A stretch of 64,000 nt of DNA from positions 3,201,524 to 3,265,523 of the forward strand of contig NZ_AP027042.1 in NCBI RefSeq assembly GCF_027924605.1, in the 5' to 3' direction. The stretch is from Dyella sp. GSA-30. GTDB taxonomy: Bacteria > Pseudomonadota > Gammaproteobacteria > Xanthomonadales > Rhodanobacteraceae. A program made the position numbers and the translations under genes. Below are positions 9,880 through 18,379 of this stretch, in pieces. Below the pieces are notes generated by a model that worked only from the letters and a program-made list of their open reading frames with translations, had not been told where the DNA came from and searched no databases. The stretch's first letter is position 1, and each line of letters opens with the position of its first letter.

Positions 9880-10216
9880 TGTAATTTTTCCTCGGCTTGC
9901 CGCGCGTCGCGTGCCGCGGTGGCGCCATGGTGGCGGCCTGCCGGGGATCGCGCCGCTGCGGTTAAGCGGCTTGTGACGGAACCCTTTCTGGTTCCGGGGG
10001 TGATTCTTTGGCAACGCTCGGAAGTCCCAGTACCCCTTGATACCGGACAAACGACAGCCCGAACCGTTACGATGAAAGGGAGCAGCGACCGGCTGCCGGG
10101 TAGGCGACCAGCGCTATCCTCGCCGGCGTTACGGGCGGGCTAACCGCCCCATCCATACTTCTCGTCGGACAGGGCGCAGCGCTGGCCGAGTATCCTATCT
10201 CGTCAGGTTTTTTTCA
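9880..10216. promoter_or_regulatory. Divergent rne-rluC intergenic region, likely long rne 5' UTR
   Basis: The 337 bases between divergent starts contain two clear stem-loops, GCCGCT/AGCGGC (9952-9970) and CGGAACC/GGTTCCG (9977-9996), both on the rne side. E. coli rne has a long structured leader through which RNase E controls its own mRNA; a similar role here is inferred by position only. No convincing promoter hexamers were identified. Confidence 0.5.
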
Positions 10217-11197
10217 ATGCAGACGGTAACTTCCCATGACGCACCTCAAGGTGTGCGTCAAGTCCAGGTCGGCCCCGAGCGGGACGGCCAGCGTATCGAC
10301 AATGCGCTGATGACCCTGCTCAAGGGCGTGCCCAAGAGCATGATTTACCGCCTCCTGCGCACCGGGCAGGTGCGTGTGAACGGCAAGCGCGCCAAGCCCG
10401 ATACGCGTCTCGTGGCCGGTGATATGTTGCGTATTCCGCCGGTGCGGGTGGCCGAGCGACCGGTAGAGCAGGGGCCCTCCGAGAGCATGGTGGCCCAGGT
10501 TGCCGATGCGGTGATCTTCGAGGATAAGCACTTCCTGGCCATCGACAAGCCGGCCGGGATCGCCAGCCATGGCGGCAGCGGCGTGAGTCATGGCGCGATC
10601 GAACTCTTGCGCGCGGCCCGCCCGACCGAACATCTGGAGCTGGTCCATCGCCTGGACCGCGATACCAGTGGCGTGCTGGTTTTTGCCAAGACCCGGGCCG
10701 GCCTGGTCGGGCTGCAGGCGGAGATCCGCGCCAACACCGTGACCAAGCAGTACCTGTGCCTGATGACCGGGCATCCGCAAAAAGCCAAGTTCGACGTCAA
10801 TGCGCCGCTGTTGAAATCGGTGCTGCAGGGCGGAGAACGGATGGTAAGAGTTGCCGATAACGGCAAGCCATCGCTCACTTTTTTCCGCGAGATGGAGCAG
10901 TACCCAGGCGCTCGCCTGATGCAGGCGACATTGGGCAGCGGGCGCACGCATCAGATCCGCGTACATGCCCAGCACGTCGGCCATCCGCTGGCCGGCGACC
11001 CCAAGTATGGCGACCGCGAGGCGAACAAGCGCTTCAAGGAGTGGGGGCTGAACCGACTGTTCCTGCATGCCGGACATATGAGTTTTGAGGTGGACGGGCG
11101 TTCGTACTCATTCTCGGCGCCGCTGCCAGACGACTTGAAGAAGTTTCTGGATGTCCTTGCTACGAAAGGAGCTGTGGGTAGGAAGCGGGGCGACTGA
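10217..11197 (+). CDS. rluC: 23S rRNA pseudouridine synthase, RluA family (RluC-like)
   Basis: The 326-aa protein has an N-terminal S4 RNA-binding domain (about 21-80, YRLLRTGQVRVNGKRA) and a pseudouridine synthase domain with the catalytic motif HRLDRDTSG, Asp147 being the nucleophile. RluC modifies U955, U2504 and U2580 of 23S rRNA. The location back to back with rne is the usual rluC context in gammaproteobacteria, which favours RluC over RluD. Confidence 0.92.
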   Translation: MQTVTSHDAPQGVRQVQVGPERDGQRIDNALMTLLKGVPKSMIYRLLRTGQVRVNGKRAKPDTRLVAGDMLRIPPVRVAERPVEQGPSESMVAQVADAVIFEDKHFLAIDKPAGIASHGGSGVSHGAIELLRAARPTEHLELVHRLDRDTSGVLVFAKTRAGLVGLQAEIRANTVTKQYLCLMTGHPQKAKFDVNAPLLKSVLQGGERMVRVADNGKPSLTFFREMEQYPGARLMQATLGSGRTHQIRVHAQHVGHPLAGDPKYGDREANKRFKEWGLNRLFLHAGHMSFEVDGRSYSFSAPLPDDLKKFLDVLATKGAVGRKRGD

Positions 11198-11216
11198 ACC
11201 TGGGGCAGTCGCTCCC

Positions 11217-12728
11217 TTAGAGAAAAAACCGCCCGCTGATCTCCAGGGACCGCAACAAAGGCCCGGCCAGCCCGGCCTCGACGATCAGGGCACAGGCGGC
11301 GTGGGCCAGCGCGATCGGGGCAAGGCTGCGCGTACGCATGAAGCACCAGGCCCAATACAGCTCGGCCAGGAAACAGAACTGCATCAGCAGCCCATTGGGC
11401 GTATGCAGCAGGCCGAATGTCGCCGCGGTGACCAGTACGCAGAATGCGGCCGGCCAGCCCCAGGTTTCCCAGCGACGCATGACCACAACCAGGATCAGCC
11501 ATTGCTGCAGGCTGGCCCAGGCAAGATAGAGAAGCACATGGCGCCACGGCAGCGGATGCAGGTGGCGATCGCCGAAGGCCACGACCAGTGCATAGGCGAC
11601 AACGACCAGGGCCAGCGGCCACAACCAGGGCTGGGTTCCCTGGCCGAACCAGCGCCACTGCGCGGTGCCGAGGTGGCGCCATTCTCGCCACGCGGCAAAT
11701 CCGATGGCGCCCAGAAAACCTACGATGGCCGGGACTGAAGGGTGCAACTGCCACTGCAGGCCGATGATCAACCAAAGCGGCCCCAGCAGAATCAGCACCA
11801 GGGCAGCCCATTCCGGGGCGCGGTACTGCGCGGCTACCAACAGCAGGGCCAAGTAAAGCGCGCAAACCGCCCAGCCGAGCCATGGCGGCAGATCCATCTT
11901 CGCCTTGGCAACCAGAAGACCGCGATGGGGAACGACGACGGCGCCGGGTTGCCGGCTCAGGATATGGTCGCGCAGTTGGAGCAGGGTTTCCGCGCTGGCG
12001 TCCGATGGGAGGCGAATCATGGGCGCGGGACCGATCGAGTCCCAGGCATCCCATTGAGCGCCGGCGCGCGTCGCATCACCGCTCAATACAAGACTGGCCC
12101 CGCGCGGCGCGGCGATGCGCGCGCCTGCGCCGAGCTGCACGTCTTTGAGCAACCACGACGCTCCGGCCGGAATGATCGGTCGCAGGCGCAGGGTGGTTGC
12201 AGCCTGCGGCAGCGGGCAGTCGGGGCGGGCAGGGTCGGTGGACTGCGCATGCAGTTGGCGCAGGTCGATCAGGATGTCGTTGGATGTATTGGAAAGCTCG
12301 GCTGCGTCCGTCACCAGGCAGCCGGCATGACCGGGCGATTCCCAGATGATGCCCAGCCGCCCCGGCGAGCTGCTCTTGGCCAGGATGCGCAACATCGGCC
12401 AGTGCAGCAGATCGACGGGCTGGGCCAGCGGCAGCCCCAGGTCGAACGGTGTGCCGCTGCTGCTGACGCTGTCGACGCCATCGATGCCGGTCAGCAGGTA
12501 CGCATTGCCGAAGGCACGGCCGGCGACCAGGTCATCCGGTGTACGCGGCGACCATCGCCACAGTGGAGCGTCTGTTTGCAGCGAGTGCAGGCGTTGTTGT
12601 GCATCGCGCGCGAGTTCACTGCGGGTGATCCAGCTCGAAAGCGCGGCCATCGACCACAGCACAACAGCTACCGCCAGTACGAAACTGGCGGTCCAGGCGA
12701 TCCGTCGCAGGAGCTGGGTCGCTTTCAA
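11217..12728 (-). CDS. Multi-pass membrane protein with CPBP-like C-terminal domain
   Basis: The roughly 503-aa protein has one N-terminal membrane helix (about 9-30), a soluble stretch of about 270 residues, then about seven helices. The last part resembles CPBP (Abi) intramembrane proteases: FGLLHTPN gives the FxxxH motif and AHAACALI a further histidine, but the usual EExxxR helix reads LQQWLILVVVMRR, with glutamines replacing both glutamates. Activity may therefore be lost or altered. No ATG fits the N-terminus; a TTG at 12726-12728 overlapping the phhB stop (TTGA) is proposed from coupling. The function of the soluble part is not recognised. Confidence 0.6.
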   Translation of the reverse strand: MKATQLLRRIAWTASFVLAVAVVLWSMAALSSWITRSELARDAQQRLHSLQTDAPLWRWSPRTPDDLVAGRAFGNAYLLTGIDGVDSVSSSGTPFDLGLPLAQPVDLLHWPMLRILAKSSSPGRLGIIWESPGHAGCLVTDAAELSNTSNDILIDLRQLHAQSTDPARPDCPLPQAATTLRLRPIIPAGASWLLKDVQLGAGARIAAPRGASLVLSGDATRAGAQWDAWDSIGPAPMIRLPSDASAETLLQLRDHILSRQPGAVVVPHRGLLVAKAKMDLPPWLGWAVCALYLALLLVAAQYRAPEWAALVLILLGPLWLIIGLQWQLHPSVPAIVGFLGAIGFAAWREWRHLGTAQWRWFGQGTQPWLWPLALVVVAYALVVAFGDRHLHPLPWRHVLLYLAWASLQQWLILVVVMRRWETWGWPAAFCVLVTAATFGLLHTPNGLLMQFCFLAELYWAWCFMRTRSLAPIALAHAACALIVEAGLAGPLLRSLEISGRFFL

Positions 12729-13060
12729 TGGGCGAGCAGGGCCTCGACGCGTGCGGCACAGATAAAGTCGTTCAGGGACAGTCCGCCCACATCGTGGGTG
12801 GACCACAGCAGGTGGCAATGGCCATAGCCTGCTTCGATATCCGGGTGATGGTCCTCATGATTGGCCATGAAACCGACCGCGTTGATGAAGCCCAGGGTGC
12901 GATGGAAATCGGCGAACTTGAAATCCTTGACGATGGCTTTGCCGTCCGCCGTGACGCTCCAGCCGGGTAGCTGCTGCAGAAGTTCGCCGATCTGGGCGGT
13001 ATCGAGTGCATTTTCGGCACCTTTGCGCGGCTGGCAGTGCTGGCTGGCGAGATCGGTCAT
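12725..13060 (-). CDS. phhB: Pterin-4a-carbinolamine dehydratase
   Basis: The 111-aa enzyme dehydrates 4a-hydroxytetrahydrobiopterin, regenerating the cofactor of phenylalanine hydroxylase. The signature is plain: NHEDHHPDIEAGYGHCHLLW followed by STHDVGGLS, containing the three histidines of the active site. phhA is not in the window. The gene is divergent from nfuA, and its stop overlaps the start of the membrane protein gene downstream. Confidence 0.95.
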   Translation of the reverse strand: MTDLASQHCQPRKGAENALDTAQIGELLQQLPGWSVTADGKAIVKDFKFADFHRTLGFINAVGFMANHEDHHPDIEAGYGHCHLLWSTHDVGGLSLNDFICAARVEALLAH

Positions 13061-13216
13061 GCGGTAACTCCAAGGCGAGATGGCAAGTGTAAAGAAGCAA
13101 GCGTCGAAGTTGCCTGCACAAAAGTAAAGACGCGCACGGAAGGCAAAACAGTACTAAAATGGTGCTGTTTCCGCTGGCGCCTTTTCGGCTGCCGGGCGAA
13201 GTTATCCGGAGTAGAC

Positions 13217-13825
13217 ATGATCGACATTTCCGAGCGCGCGCAGCAGCACTTTCTGCGCCTGCTTTCCAATCAAGGTATTGAAGGCCTGGGGATTCGCGTG
13301 AGCGTGACCCAGCCCGGCACGCCGGCGGCCAATTGCGAGCTGGAGTTCTGTGAGCGCAACGAGCTCTCGGGCAACGAATGGACGGTCGAGTGCACGGGTT
13401 TCGACTTCCATATCGACGGTGCCAGCGCGCCGTGGCTCGATGGCGCTACCATCGACTACGAACCCAACACCACCGGCGGTCAGCTCAATATCCGCGCACC
13501 GCGTATCAAGGGCGAGCTGCCCGGCCTGGAAGCGGGCCTGGTCGAGCGCGTGCAGTATGTGCTCGAAGCCGAAGTGAATCCGAAGATCGCTGCGCACGGC
13601 GGCCGCGTCAGCCTGCTCGAAATCGATGCCAACGGCGTGGTGGTGCTGCAGTTCGGCGGCGGTTGCCATGGTTGCGGCATGGTCGACGTCACGCTCAAGC
13701 ACGGCGTCGAAAAGACCTTGCGCGAGCGCGTGCCCGAGATCACCGAGGTGCGCGATGCCACCGATCATGCCGGTGGCAGCAACCCCTACTACAGCAAACC
13801 CGAAGGCCGTTCGGCGCTTGGTTGA
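13217..13825 (+). CDS. nfuA: Fe-S biogenesis protein NfuA
   Basis: NfuA carries [4Fe-4S] clusters to apo-enzymes such as aconitase. The 202-aa protein has an N-terminal degenerate A-type scaffold domain and a C-terminal Nfu domain with the cluster ligands Cys150 and Cys153 in GGCHGCGMVDVTLKHGVE. The start at 13217 gives MIDISERAQQHF, the family N-terminus, and total length close to E. coli NfuA (191 aa). Confidence 0.95.
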   Translation: MIDISERAQQHFLRLLSNQGIEGLGIRVSVTQPGTPAANCELEFCERNELSGNEWTVECTGFDFHIDGASAPWLDGATIDYEPNTTGGQLNIRAPRIKGELPGLEAGLVERVQYVLEAEVNPKIAAHGGRVSLLEIDANGVVVLQFGGGCHGCGMVDVTLKHGVEKTLRERVPEITEVRDATDHAGGSNPYYSKPEGRSALG

Positions 13826-13834
13826 GCGCACGGG

Positions 13835-13996
13835 TTATTTCTTTTTTCCGCGCAACAGGGCGACAAACCAGCCGGTAAGAACGAGTCCAAGCGCGAGGCC
13901 GATGCCGGCGCCCCACAGTGCGCCGGTATTGCCCCAGAACGCATTGCCGATGATGACACCCAGCAAGAAAAGAACGGGTAGCGGAAGGCAGCCCAT
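13835..13996 (-). CDS. Small two-helix membrane protein (53 aa)
   Basis: This short gene runs from ATG (complement of 13994-13996) to TAA (complement of 13835-13837), with a good AAGGA ribosome-binding site six bases before the start. The product begins MGCLPLPVLFLLG and has two hydrophobic glycine-rich segments (about 5-20 and 27-46) and a basic tail RGKKK, consistent with a hairpin in the inner membrane. I do not recognise the family. It converges with nfuA and ends ten bases from its stop. Confidence 0.7.
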   Translation of the reverse strand: MGCLPLPVLFLLGVIIGNAFWGNTGALWGAGIGLALGLVLTGWFVALLRGKKK

Positions 13997-14065
13997 GGGG
14001 TTTCCTTGTATGTCCGGCCAGCTACGTTATCGCAGTGAAAGTCCACGCGTTGTCACGTGCAAAAC

Positions 14066-14095
14066 AAAAAGCCCGCCGAAAGATGGCGGGCTTTT
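14066..14095. terminator. Terminator after the cytochrome c pair
   Basis: GCCCGCC, loop GAAAGAT, GGCGGGC (14071-14091), with A5 on the left and T5 on the right, so it can act on either strand. It closes the minus-strand cytochrome operon ending at 14117. Confidence 0.85.
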
Positions 14096-14116
14096 TGTTT
14101 GCAGGGCGTCGCGACG

Positions 14117-14473
14117 TTAGTTCTTGTCGCCCTGGATATGGCCTTCGAGCGTATCGAGCTTGGTCGGCAAGCTGGAGAAGTACGCGGCGACGTCTTCGAT
14201 GTCCTGGTCGGACAGCGTGGCGACGAAGCCCTTCATGATGGCGTTGCTGCGCTGGCCGGTCTTGTACTCGTGCAGCGCCTGCTGCAGGTACATGTTGTAT
14301 TGACCGGCAAGGCGCGGGTACTGCGGGTCGACGGCGTTACCGTCGGTGCCGTGGCACGCGAAGCAGGCGGCAGCCTTCTGCTTGCCGGCGTCGACATTGC
14401 CCGAGGCCAGCAGTTGAGTGGATGCGAACGCCAGGACGGCGCCGAATGAAAGCAGGGTAAGCGTACGTTTCAT
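14117..14473 (-). CDS. Periplasmic monohaem cytochrome c (c553/c4-half type)
   Basis: The 118-aa protein has a signal peptide (about residues 1-24) and one haem site CFACH (Cys37, Cys40, His41), with Met80 in NAIM as likely sixth ligand. Its length and motifs (YPRLAGQ, LHEYKTGQR) match class I c553-type cytochromes and each half of dihaem cytochrome c4. It is the second gene of a pair with the cytochrome at 14495, 21 bases apart, and probably carries electrons in the periplasm to a terminal oxidase. Confidence 0.9.
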   Translation of the reverse strand: MKRTLTLLSFGAVLAFASTQLLASGNVDAGKQKAAACFACHGTDGNAVDPQYPRLAGQYNMYLQQALHEYKTGQRSNAIMKGFVATLSDQDIEDVAAYFSSLPTKLDTLEGHIQGDKN

Positions 14474-14494
14474 GCGGAATGGGTCCTTGACGGC

Positions 14495-14818
14495 TTACTT
14501 GGCGAGGCTGGAAAGATAGGCGGCGATATCGTCGATGTCCTTATCGGACAGACTCTGCGCCTGGGCCGTCATGGTCGGGTGGCTGCGCTCGCCCGATTTG
14601 TACTCGTGCAGCGCATTGACGATGAACTGCTGATTCTGGCCGGCAATCTTCGGTACCGGGTACTGCGGATAGGCGTTTTCATATCCCACCACGCCATGAC
14701 AGCCGTTGCAGGTATAGACGAGCTTACGTCCCGTGGCCTTGTCGCCTTCGGCATGCACACTCGCGGTGGCAAGGAAGGCAGCGGCCATGGTCAGGCCAAG
14801 CAATTGCAGTCGAGTCAT
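14495..14818 (-). CDS. Periplasmic monohaem cytochrome c (c553/c4-half type)
   Basis: The 107-aa sister of the downstream cytochrome has signal peptide 1-23, haem site CNGCH (Cys37, Cys40, His41) and Met83 as probable axial ligand. The shared ALHEYKSGERS pattern shows the two arose by duplication and together resemble a split cytochrome c4. The start at 14818 is chosen because GTGGGA lies at a normal distance; a start nine bases upstream (MILMTRL) is possible. The gene is divergent from the GH18 gene. Confidence 0.88.
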   Translation of the reverse strand: MTRLQLLGLTMAAAFLATASVHAEGDKATGRKLVYTCNGCHGVVGYENAYPQYPVPKIAGQNQQFIVNALHEYKSGERSHPTMTAQAQSLSDKDIDDIAAYLSSLAK

Positions 14819-14942
14819 CAAGATCATTCCCACGATTCCGGCTGGTACATGGAGATTAGTCTCGGAAGTATAGTGGTTGCTTTCCAATCGGAACAATATC
14901 GGCGTCGTGCTGTCCGCGATGTCGCCGTCGAGGGGAGTGGCA

Positions 14943-16055
14943 ATGGGAGGCAGTCTGTTGAATCGTATGGTCTTGCTGTTGGTGCTGGTGCTGCTTGCAC
15001 CGGCCGCGCTGGGCGCTCGCGCCTACCGCATCGTCGGCTATGTGTCCGATGCCCGGCCGTTGCCGGCGATCAGCCCGGACAAACTGGACGTGATCAACTT
15101 CGCGTTCGCCAAGGTCAGCCCGCAGGGCGAGGCCGTGCTTGAAAGCCCCACCGCGCCGGCGTCGCTGGCGGACCTGGTGGCCTTGCGCAAGCGCCATGCA
15201 CAGTTGCAGATCGTGTTGTCGGTCGGTGGCTGGGGCGCGGATCATTTCTCCGAAGCCGCGCTCGACGACGCCTCGCGCCAGCGTTTTACCGCCAGCGCCG
15301 TCCATATGATCGAACAGTACGACCTCGATGGTGTCGACCTCGATTGGGAATATCCGACCCTGGCGGGGCCGGGCATCAGCCATCGCCCCGAGGACCGGCG
15401 CAATTTCAGCCTGTTACTGGAGAGCCTGCGCAAGGGGCTCGACCAACTCGGCGCCGCCCATGGCGGCAAGCACTACCTGCTGACTATCGCAGCGGCCGAT
15501 GGCGAGTTCGTCGCTGGCATCGAATTGAACCGGGCCGCACGTTCGCTGGACTGGTTCAACCTGATGACCTACGACTTCCATACCAGCCTGACGCCGACCA
15601 CCGGCCATCATGCGGGGCTTTATCTGTCGAAGTGGGCACCGGCCGAAGACCGTTCGGGCGACAAGGCCGTCAAACAGTTCCTCGCCGCCGGCGTGCCGCC
15701 GAAGAAGCTCAATCTGGGTGTCGCGTTCTATGGCCGCGAGTTCGGCGGCGTGAATCCGGAGCACCAGGGCGTGCAGCAGAAGTACGCGAAGTTCATCGGC
15801 GCGCCGTCATGGCAGGAGCTGGTGGCCAATGACATCGGCAAGCAGGGCTTCGTGCGCTACTGGGATGCGCAGGCGCAGGCGCCGTATCTATGGAATGCGA
15901 AGACGCAGACCTTTATCAGTTATGAGGATCCGCAGTCGCTGGCATTGAAGGCCGCGTACGTCAAGGCGCACGGGCTGGGCGGAATGATGTACTGGGAGCA
16001 CGCCCTGGATCAGAACGAGCAGTTGCTTGACGTGCTGGTCAAGGGGCTGCAATAA
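14943..16055 (+). CDS. Secreted glycoside hydrolase family 18 protein (chitinase-like)
   Basis: The 370-aa protein has a signal peptide ending near ALGA (residue 25) and a GH18 barrel. The catalytic DxxDxDxE motif is intact (D129 to E136, DGVDLDWEYP), preceded by LSVGGWG and followed by NLMTYDFH and a terminal GMMYWEHALD strand. Such enzymes hydrolyse beta-1,4 GlcNAc chains; chitin or cell-wall glycans are plausible substrates. No chitin-binding module is attached. The ATG at 14943 follows GAGGGGAG at good spacing. Confidence 0.92.
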   Translation: MGGSLLNRMVLLLVLVLLAPAALGARAYRIVGYVSDARPLPAISPDKLDVINFAFAKVSPQGEAVLESPTAPASLADLVALRKRHAQLQIVLSVGGWGADHFSEAALDDASRQRFTASAVHMIEQYDLDGVDLDWEYPTLAGPGISHRPEDRRNFSLLLESLRKGLDQLGAAHGGKHYLLTIAAADGEFVAGIELNRAARSLDWFNLMTYDFHTSLTPTTGHHAGLYLSKWAPAEDRSGDKAVKQFLAAGVPPKKLNLGVAFYGREFGGVNPEHQGVQQKYAKFIGAPSWQELVANDIGKQGFVRYWDAQAQAPYLWNAKTQTFISYEDPQSLALKAAYVKAHGLGGMMYWEHALDQNEQLLDVLVKGLQ

Positions 16056-16121
16056 CCGCGCGCATGGTGATATTGCTACGGGACGATCACGGCTAAAGTC
16101 GCGACCGTCTCGTGCATACCC

Positions 16122-17354
16122 TCAAAACAAGCTCTTGAAGATATGAATCCCGGCGCTGTACTCGCCGACGATCGTGCCCAGGCACACCAGGAAGAAGTTG
16201 AGCAGCGTGCGCGCCACGCGGTTCTTCCACCAGCCGCTCCAATGCGTGATGTCGTCGCGGAGGGCTTCGAAGTCCGCGACACGCGGCTTGCGAATCCATG
16301 CCTCGACCATCGCGCTGATACCGCCGGAGGGAATGCCCGGGCGAAACGGTTTGATCGGCGCGGCAATAAACGCAGCCACCACACTGAGCGGATGGCCACC
16401 GGCGATGATCGCGCCGACGGCAGCAAAGCCGCCGGTCAACAGCACCCAGTCGCGCAAGGCCTGCGCACCCAGCGCAGTGTTGCGATGGAACGCAAAGGCG
16501 ATCGCGGCGAATACGGCAATCACCAGCGCCAGTGCAATCCACTTGGGCCAGCGTGACTTGGGCGGTGCCTTGGCCAGTTCGGCGGCAGTGAGGATCGGGT
16601 CGTCCTGTTGTACGCGCAGTTGCTCGCCCATGCCTTTGAGATGGCCGGCGCCGATGACCACCAACACCTTCTTGCCCGCGCCGAAATGCCCACGTTCGGC
16701 TTGTTCGCGCAAGCGTGCCGCCATGTAGGTGTCGCGTTCGGCGATCAGGCTGCGATAAAGCGGTGCCGATTCGGTGGCGAACTCGCTGAAGGCGCTTTCC
16801 AGCATGTCGCCTTCCTTGAGTTTCTCGATTTCCTTTTCGTCGATGGCTTCGCGTTCGAACACACTGGCGAGCAGGCCGCCCATCAGGCCAAAGCGCTGCC
16901 AGAAGCCGACGCTATGCCAGGCGCGGCGTAGCGTAGTGCCCACTTCGCGGTCGATCAGCCACAACGGAACACCTTGCGCGGCGGCGCCATCCATCGCCGC
17001 TTTCATTTCCGCACCGGGCTCGATGCCGTGCTGATCGGCGAGGCGCTTCTGGAATGTCGACAGCACCAGGCTGGCGGCCACCATGCCGACCTTGCCCTGG
17101 CGAATCACCTGCAATAGATCCATCTGCTTGAACGCTTCGGGATCGCGCATACCCTGTGCGCGGCTGTCGCACAGCTCGATCGCGACAGCGTCGAACTGTT
17201 CCTGCGCCAGCAGAGCCTTGACCGCCTCGACACTGGTCAGCGACACATGCGCCGTGCCCAGCACCACGTATTCCACGCCATCGCGTTCGATCCGTTCGAG
17301 CGGTTGGCCCTCAAGGGCGGACGGCAGTTCGGTAGTGGTTTCGGTCAGGCTCAT
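16122..17354 (-). CDS. TraB/PrgY family membrane protein
   Basis: The roughly 410-aa protein has the TraB-family N-terminal domain: VLGTAHVS near residue 35, an ELCDSR motif, and VVIGAGHLKGM, followed by about four transmembrane helices. TraB (TIKI-like) proteins are proposed metalloproteases; PrgY in Enterococcus dampens peptide pheromone activity. The bacterial chromosomal role is not settled. It lies 79 bases behind aguB on the same strand and could be co-transcribed. The start at 17354 (MSLTETTTELP) is tentative; an ATG 42 bases upstream is in frame. Confidence 0.85.
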   Translation of the reverse strand: MSLTETTTELPSALEGQPLERIERDGVEYVVLGTAHVSLTSVEAVKALLAQEQFDAVAIELCDSRAQGMRDPEAFKQMDLLQVIRQGKVGMVAASLVLSTFQKRLADQHGIEPGAEMKAAMDGAAAQGVPLWLIDREVGTTLRRAWHSVGFWQRFGLMGGLLASVFEREAIDEKEIEKLKEGDMLESAFSEFATESAPLYRSLIAERDTYMAARLREQAERGHFGAGKKVLVVIGAGHLKGMGEQLRVQQDDPILTAAELAKAPPKSRWPKWIALALVIAVFAAIAFAFHRNTALGAQALRDWVLLTGGFAAVGAIIAGGHPLSVVAAFIAAPIKPFRPGIPSGGISAMVEAWIRKPRVADFEALRDDITHWSGWWKNRVARTLLNFFLVCLGTIVGEYSAGIHIFKSLF

Positions 17355-17433
17355 GCGCTCATTCTTGCCGTTGTCAGTTCTCATCCATGGGGACATGTCA
17401 CGGACCGCACAAGGCAGGCCCGTGGCACGGCGT

Positions 17434-18324
17434 TCAGTCGCGGAAACGCTTCAGCAGGTCCTGATAAGCGTCGATACGGCGATCGCGCAGGAACGGCCAG
17501 ATGCGCCGCACGTTCTCGCTGCGCGCCATATCGATCTCCGCGATCAACAATTCGCGCTTGTCGGTGCCCGCCTGGGCTAAGAATTCGCCCTGGGGGCCGG
17601 CAACGAAACTGGTGCCCCAGAACTGAATGCCTGCGCCAACACCGGCAGCATCGGCTTCATAGCCGGTGCGATTGCACGAGAGCAGGGGCAGGCCGTTGGC
17701 GACCGCGTGGCCGCGTTGCACGGTAACCCATGCATCGCGCTGGCGATCCTTCTCGGCCTGCTCGTCGTTCGGATCCCAGCCGATGGCAGTCGGATAGAGC
17801 AACAGTTCGGCACCGGCCAGCGCCATCAGGCGCGCGGCTTCCGGGTACCACTGATCCCAGCACACCAGCAAGCCGAGACGGCCGACCGAGGTATCGATCG
17901 GTTCGAAACCGAGGTCGCCCGGGGTGAAATAGAACTTCTCGTAGAACGCCGGATCGTCGGGAATGTGCATCTTGCGATACTTGCCGGCGATTTCCGCAGA
18001 GCGATCGAACACCACGGCGGTGTTGTGATAAAGCCCCGCGGCGCGCTTCTCGAACAGCGACGCGACCACCACCAGCTTGAGTTCGGCTGCCAGCTTGCCC
18101 AGGCGCTCGGTGCTCGGGCCGGGAATGCGTTCGGCGCGATCGAATTCCTCGACCGACTCGTGCTGGCAAAAGTACGGGCCGTTGTGCAGTTCCTGCAGCA
18201 GCACCAGCTCCACGCCGGCGGCCGCCGCTTCGCGCAGGCCTGCTTCGATCGCATCGAGATTGGCGTCACGCGTGCCGTGATCGGTTTCCTGCAGCAGCGC
18301 TACTTTGAGGGTCTTGCGGGTCAT
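17434..18324 (-). CDS. aguB: N-carbamoylputrescine amidohydrolase
   Basis: AguB hydrolyses N-carbamoylputrescine to putrescine, CO2 and ammonia. The 296-aa nitrilase-superfamily protein shows the Glu-Lys-Cys triad: E45 (LLQELHNGPYFCQ), K118 (KYRKMHIPDD) and C155 (LLVCWDQWYPE). The QELHNGPYFCQ segment and TAIGWDP loop are specific for this subfamily. It lies 55 bases behind aguA, its pathway partner, in one operon. Confidence 0.96.
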   Translation of the reverse strand: MTRKTLKVALLQETDHGTRDANLDAIEAGLREAAAAGVELVLLQELHNGPYFCQHESVEEFDRAERIPGPSTERLGKLAAELKLVVVASLFEKRAAGLYHNTAVVFDRSAEIAGKYRKMHIPDDPAFYEKFYFTPGDLGFEPIDTSVGRLGLLVCWDQWYPEAARLMALAGAELLLYPTAIGWDPNDEQAEKDRQRDAWVTVQRGHAVANGLPLLSCNRTGYEADAAGVGAGIQFWGTSFVAGPQGEFLAQAGTDKRELLIAEIDMARSENVRRIWPFLRDRRIDAYQDLLKRFRD

Positions 18325-18379
18325 GGTCGGTCGATCCGTCGTTCTATGCTTGAGTCATCAAGATGGCGGGGCAGGCCTG

